A stretch of 64,000 nucleotides of DNA, taken from Actinomycetes bacterium (GTDB lineage Bacteria > Actinomycetota > Acidimicrobiia > Acidimicrobiales > RAAP-2). The notes beneath the pieces were generated by a model. The model made no database searches. It was given only the letters and a program-made list of their open reading frames with translations, and was not told the DNA's origin. Positions within the stretch are counted from its first letter, which is position 1. Every line of letters starts with the position of its first letter. The DNA is taken from contig JAKBNL010000001.1 in NCBI GenBank assembly GCA_021831035.1, positions 217,642 through 281,641 of the forward strand, read 5' to 3'. Made by a program: the position numbers and the translations under genes. Shown one piece after another: positions 60,501 through 64,000 of the stretch.

Positions 60501-61781
60501 GTGACCAACCCGGACGCCCCCCGCCCGCGACGCTCGTCCACCGGGGCGCACCGGACGCGGCGCCTGCCCCTGCACGCCCCCCAGCGCGCCTGGGCGATGT
60601 CGGAGTGGGCGCTCCTGCCGCTGCGGCTCTTCCTCGGGGTGACCTTCGTCTACGCCGGGTTGCAGAAGCTGGCCAACCCCGCCTTCACCGACCCGGCGAG
60701 CTCGATCTCGATCCAGCGCCAGATGGCCTTCGCCGTCACGACCAGCCCGATCGGTGGGTTGCTCGCCCACCTGGTCGGTGCGGCCCGTCTGATCGGCATC
60801 GTCCTCGCCTTCGGCGAGCTCCTGGTGGGCCTGGGCACGGTGCTCGGGCTGTGGACCCGGGTCGCGGCCGCGGGCGGGCTCCTCATCTCGCTGAGCCTCT
60901 TTCTCACGGTGAGCTTCCACACGAGCCCGTACTTCACCGGCAGCGACATCGTCTTCTTCTTCGCCTGGATCCCCCTCGTCGTCGCCGGTGGCGGCTCGCG
61001 GCTGAGCGTCGACGCGAAGCTCGCCCAGATCGCCGCCCGCCAGCAGGGGGCGCCGCCGCCGACGCTGGTGCCGATCGCCTTTGCGACCGTGCAGTCGGTC
61101 TGTGGGCACTACGACGACGGACGCTGTCGGGCGCTGCGCGCGCTGTGCGGCCCCGCGCACTGCCCGGTGCTCGCCGGCGAGCGCCCCTCCCTCTACGACC
61201 GGCGACACCTCGACGCGGTGGACCGGCGCACGCTCATCGCCGGCACCAGCGCGGTGGTCGGGGGGATCGCGGGGGCCCTCGCGATCGGCGCGATCGCGGC
61301 CGAGGGCGGCAAGCTGCTCTCCTCTCCCTCGGGCGGCACCGGGCGCACGCTCCACCCGACGGCCACGACGGGTGGCCCCACGACCACGACGAGCGCGCCC
61401 ACGACCGCGACGAGCGCGAGCGCCGCGCCGACCACGACCACGTCGGGCCCCTCGACCACCTCCACCCACCACCGGGGCACCCTGCTCGGCAGCGCGAGCC
61501 AGGTGCCCACCAACCAGGCCGCGAGCTTCACCATCCCGAGCAACGGCGACCCCGGCATCGTCGTGCACACCCAGCAGGGTGCCTTCGTCGCCTACGACGC
61601 CGTCTGCCCGCACCTGGGCTGCACGGTCGGCTACGCCCCGTCGATGCAGCTGATCGTCTGCCCCTGCCACGGCTCGGAGTTCGAGGTACTCACCGGCGAC
61701 GTCGTCAGCGGGCCGGCGCCCCACGGGCTGACCAAGCTCGACCTCGTCGAAGAGGGCAACGGTAACCTCTACCTGCAATGA
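60501..61781 (+). CDS. DoxX-like membrane domain fused to a Rieske [2Fe-2S] domain
   Basis: DoxX-like LPLRLFLGVTFVYAGLQKLANPAF and four TM segments; Cys-rich linker CGHYDDGRCRALRALCGPAHC; TM; Thr/Ser linker; Rieske CPHLGCTVGYAPSMQLIVCPCHGSEFEV. Confidence 0.88.
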   Translation: MTNPDAPRPRRSSTGAHRTRRLPLHAPQRAWAMSEWALLPLRLFLGVTFVYAGLQKLANPAFTDPASSISIQRQMAFAVTTSPIGGLLAHLVGAARLIGIVLAFGELLVGLGTVLGLWTRVAAAGGLLISLSLFLTVSFHTSPYFTGSDIVFFFAWIPLVVAGGGSRLSVDAKLAQIAARQQGAPPPTLVPIAFATVQSVCGHYDDGRCRALRALCGPAHCPVLAGERPSLYDRRHLDAVDRRTLIAGTSAVVGGIAGALAIGAIAAEGGKLLSSPSGGTGRTLHPTATTGGPTTTTSAPTTATSASAAPTTTTSGPSTTSTHHRGTLLGSASQVPTNQAASFTIPSNGDPGIVVHTQQGAFVAYDAVCPHLGCTVGYAPSMQLIVCPCHGSEFEVLTGDVVSGPAPHGLTKLDLVEEGNGNLYLQ

Positions 61782-62464
61782 GCGACGGACCCCGGCGGGT
61801 GCTGATCGTCGAGGACGACCCGGACCAGGCGGCGGCGGTGGCGGGACTGCTCGCCGACGACGGCTTCGAGGCCGTGGTGCGCCACGACGGTGACAGCGGG
61901 CTCGAAGAGGGGCTCCGCGGCGACTACGACGTCATCGTGCTCGACATCATGCTGCCCAAGCGCAGCGGCTTTCGGGTCTGTCAGGACCTGCGCGCCGCCG
62001 GGGTGGCGACCCCGCTGCTGATGCTCACGGCCAAAGAGGGCGAGTGGGACGAGGTCGAGGGCCTCGACGTGGGCGCCGACGACTTCTTGCGCAAGCCCTA
62101 CGAGCGCACCGTGCTCATGGCGCGGGTCCACGCCCTCCTGCGCCGCCAGGAGCGGGGTCGTCCCCCGAGCATCACCGTCGGCGCGGTCAGCCTCAACCCG
62201 GTGACCCACCAGGTGGTCGCCCACGGCCGACCGGTGTCGCTCACCCCCCGCGAGTTCAGCCTGCTCGAGTTCCTGCTCAGCCACCCCCGTGAGGTCCTCT
62301 CCAAGGGCGAGATCCTCGACGCGGTGTGGGGCGACGACTTCGACGGCGACCAGAACATCGTCGAGGTCTACGTCGGCTACCTGCGCCGCAAGGTCGACCT
62401 CGCCGGTCGCCCCTCGCTGGTGCGCACCGTGCGCGGCCTCGGCTACAGCGTCCGCGAGGCCTGA
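61778..62464 (+). CDS. OmpR/PhoB-family response regulator
   Basis: VLIVEDDPDQAAAVAGLL receiver, VIVLDIMLPKRSGF, C-term winged helix VSLTPREFSLLEFLLSHPREVLSKGEIL. Confidence 0.96.
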   Translation: MSDGPRRVLIVEDDPDQAAAVAGLLADDGFEAVVRHDGDSGLEEGLRGDYDVIVLDIMLPKRSGFRVCQDLRAAGVATPLLMLTAKEGEWDEVEGLDVGADDFLRKPYERTVLMARVHALLRRQERGRPPSITVGAVSLNPVTHQVVAHGRPVSLTPREFSLLEFLLSHPREVLSKGEILDAVWGDDFDGDQNIVEVYVGYLRRKVDLAGRPSLVRTVRGLGYSVREA

Positions 62465-63879
62465 TGCGCCGCCCGGCGCCCCTGTCGATCAGGGTGCGCC
62501 TGACGATCATCTTCGTCGTGGCGATCGCGGTCATCCTGTCCTTCACCGGTCTGGCGTTGAACGACCTGGTGCACCGGGCCCTGGTGAACCAGGCGACCAA
62601 CCAGGTCGACGCCGTGATGCAGCAGACCCAGGAGCGCTTCGCCCTGGCGAGCCGGCCGATCACCAAGCGGCTCACCCTCACCGACGTGGGCGACGTCGTC
62701 GTCCAGGTCACGAACCGCGCGGGCACCCGGGTGCTCGCCGCCAGCGCCGCCATCGCCAGCGCGCCGGTGCTCGCCACGGCGCGCATCGACCCGGCCCAGC
62801 CGAGCGGGCTCGCGGTGCACTACGTGCGCGACCAGTACACCCAGGCCTACCTCGACGTGCTCTCCTCGGGCCAGGCCGCCCTCATCGCGACGCCCGAGGG
62901 CATCGGCCTGGTCTACGCCTTCCTCTACCACGCGCCGATCGCCCACAGCGAGGGGACGCTGCTGTTGAGCCTGGGCGTCTCCTTCCCCCTCCTGCTCGTG
63001 CTCTCGGGGGCGATCATCTGGCTCGGCCTGGGTCTCGCGCTCGCGCCGGTGGAGAGCATCCGCCGGCGGGTCGACCAGATCGCGGCGCGCGACCTCTCCG
63101 AGCGGGTGCCGGTCATCGGGGGCGACGACGAGATCGCCCGGCTCAGCCGGACGGTGAACGCGATGCTCGCGCGCCTGGAGTCGGCGTCGCGGTTCCAACA
63201 GGAGTTCGTCTCCAACGCCAGCCACGAGCTGCGCAGCCCCCTCACCACCCTGCTCGCGACGACCCAGCGCGCCGCGGCCGACCCCGAGCGCGCCGACTGG
63301 CAGGGCGTCGCCGACACCGTGGTGCGCGAGGGGCGACGCCTGGACGCGCTCATCTCACGCCTCTTCTGGTTGGCGCGTAGCGACGAGGACCAGCTCGAGG
63401 TCCACCCGGTCGAGGTCGACCTCGATGACCTGCTCTTCGACGAGGCCTCCCGGGTGCGCGCCATGACCGCGCTCGCCGTCGACACGACGATGGTCCAGCC
63501 CACCCGGGTCATCGGGGACGAGACGATGTTGCGCCACCTCGTGCGCAACGTCGTCGACAACGCGCTGCGCTACACCCAGGCCGAGCTGCGCCTGGCGGTG
63601 CGCGCCGAGGGCGACGAGGCCGTCGTCACGGTGGCCGACGACGGCGAGGGCGTGGACCTCGCCACGAGTGACCGGCTCTTCGAGCGCTTCACCCGGGCCG
63701 ACTCGGCTCGCAGCCGCGACCGCGGCGGGACGGGCCTGGGGCTGGCCATCGTGGCCGAGATCGCCCGGCGCCACGGGGGCTCGGCCCGCTTCGTCGCCGC
63801 CGAGCGCGGGGCCACGGTCGAGCTGCGGGTGCGCCGCGACGGGGCGACCCTCGCGTCGGGCGGCCCGCCGACTCCCTAG
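62464..63879 (+). CDS. Sensor histidine kinase (HAMP-HisKA-HATPase)
   Basis: Two TM helices, FVSNASHELRSPLTTLLA H-box, HLVRNVVDNALRYT N-box, DRGGTGLGLAIV G-box. Confidence 0.96.
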   Translation: MRRPAPLSIRVRLTIIFVVAIAVILSFTGLALNDLVHRALVNQATNQVDAVMQQTQERFALASRPITKRLTLTDVGDVVVQVTNRAGTRVLAASAAIASAPVLATARIDPAQPSGLAVHYVRDQYTQAYLDVLSSGQAALIATPEGIGLVYAFLYHAPIAHSEGTLLLSLGVSFPLLLVLSGAIIWLGLGLALAPVESIRRRVDQIAARDLSERVPVIGGDDEIARLSRTVNAMLARLESASRFQQEFVSNASHELRSPLTTLLATTQRAAADPERADWQGVADTVVREGRRLDALISRLFWLARSDEDQLEVHPVEVDLDDLLFDEASRVRAMTALAVDTTMVQPTRVIGDETMLRHLVRNVVDNALRYTQAELRLAVRAEGDEAVVTVADDGEGVDLATSDRLFERFTRADSARSRDRGGTGLGLAIVAEIARRHGGSARFVAAERGATVELRVRRDGATLASGGPPTP

Positions 63880-63934
63880 GAGCCCGTTGAACAACGTGTC
63901 GTGAGGACGTATCTTCCGTGGTGCACGCCCGGAG

Positions 63935-64000
63935 ATGACTGAGCCGAAGAGCTGGCGCGAAGAGGGGGCGAGTCAGCCACCCAGAAGGGGTCGATTCCCG
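63935..64000 (+). CDS. Possible start of a further CDS (runs off the window)
   Basis: Open frame MTEPKSWREEGASQPPRRGRFP...; start and identity not determinable. Confidence 0.25.
   Translation, partial: MTEPKSWREEGASQPPRRGRFP

Noticed and set aside
63986-64000. GGGGTCGATTCCCG resembling a tRNA T-arm at the window end
   Set aside because: Lacks the TTC of GGTTCGANNCC and no acceptor/anticodon pairing precedes it; reads equally as the RRGRFP codons of a possible CDS.

Overview
The window is a 64 kb, very GC-rich chromosomal segment from an actinobacterium. Acidimicrobiia-like is a guess from gene content and was not tested. Most of it is dense housekeeping sequence: glmM/glmS/acpS/alr; the t6A genes tsaE-tsaB-rimI-tsaD; pdxH; groES-groEL with a recognisable CIRCE operator; guaB3-guaA-pcrA; a ubiA-dprE1-dprE2 (decaprenyl-phospho-arabinose type) operon; a B12-binding mutase subunit with sucCD; purN-purH-folD-metF; icd-mdh; a mycobacterial Sdh1-like succinate dehydrogenase; ctaC-ctaD-ctaF; tatA; and a DoxX/Rieske-fusion - response regulator - histidine kinase operon. 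No tRNA, rRNA, CRISPR array or transposase was recognised. The clearest accessory region is about 11.4-19.9 kb. It encodes six secreted or surface proteins: SipW/TasA-like N-termini, Ig-like modules, one giant five-repeat protein, and divergent OmpA-like C-termini. It has long leaders and AT-rich inverted repeats, and a third Ig/OmpA-like paralog lies at 45.9-47.0 kb. Other items worth checking: a 16-bp near-identical tandem repeat (TAAG-N7-TAAG, 11-bp period) upstream of both the DoxX-Rieske/two-component operon and a phosphodiester-glycosidase gene (candidate regulon site); a DprE1 with Ala where the benzothiazinone-target Cys387 should be; and a truncated GH1-like pseudo-glycosidase. All calls come from reading the translations and sequence by eye. 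No database search was run.
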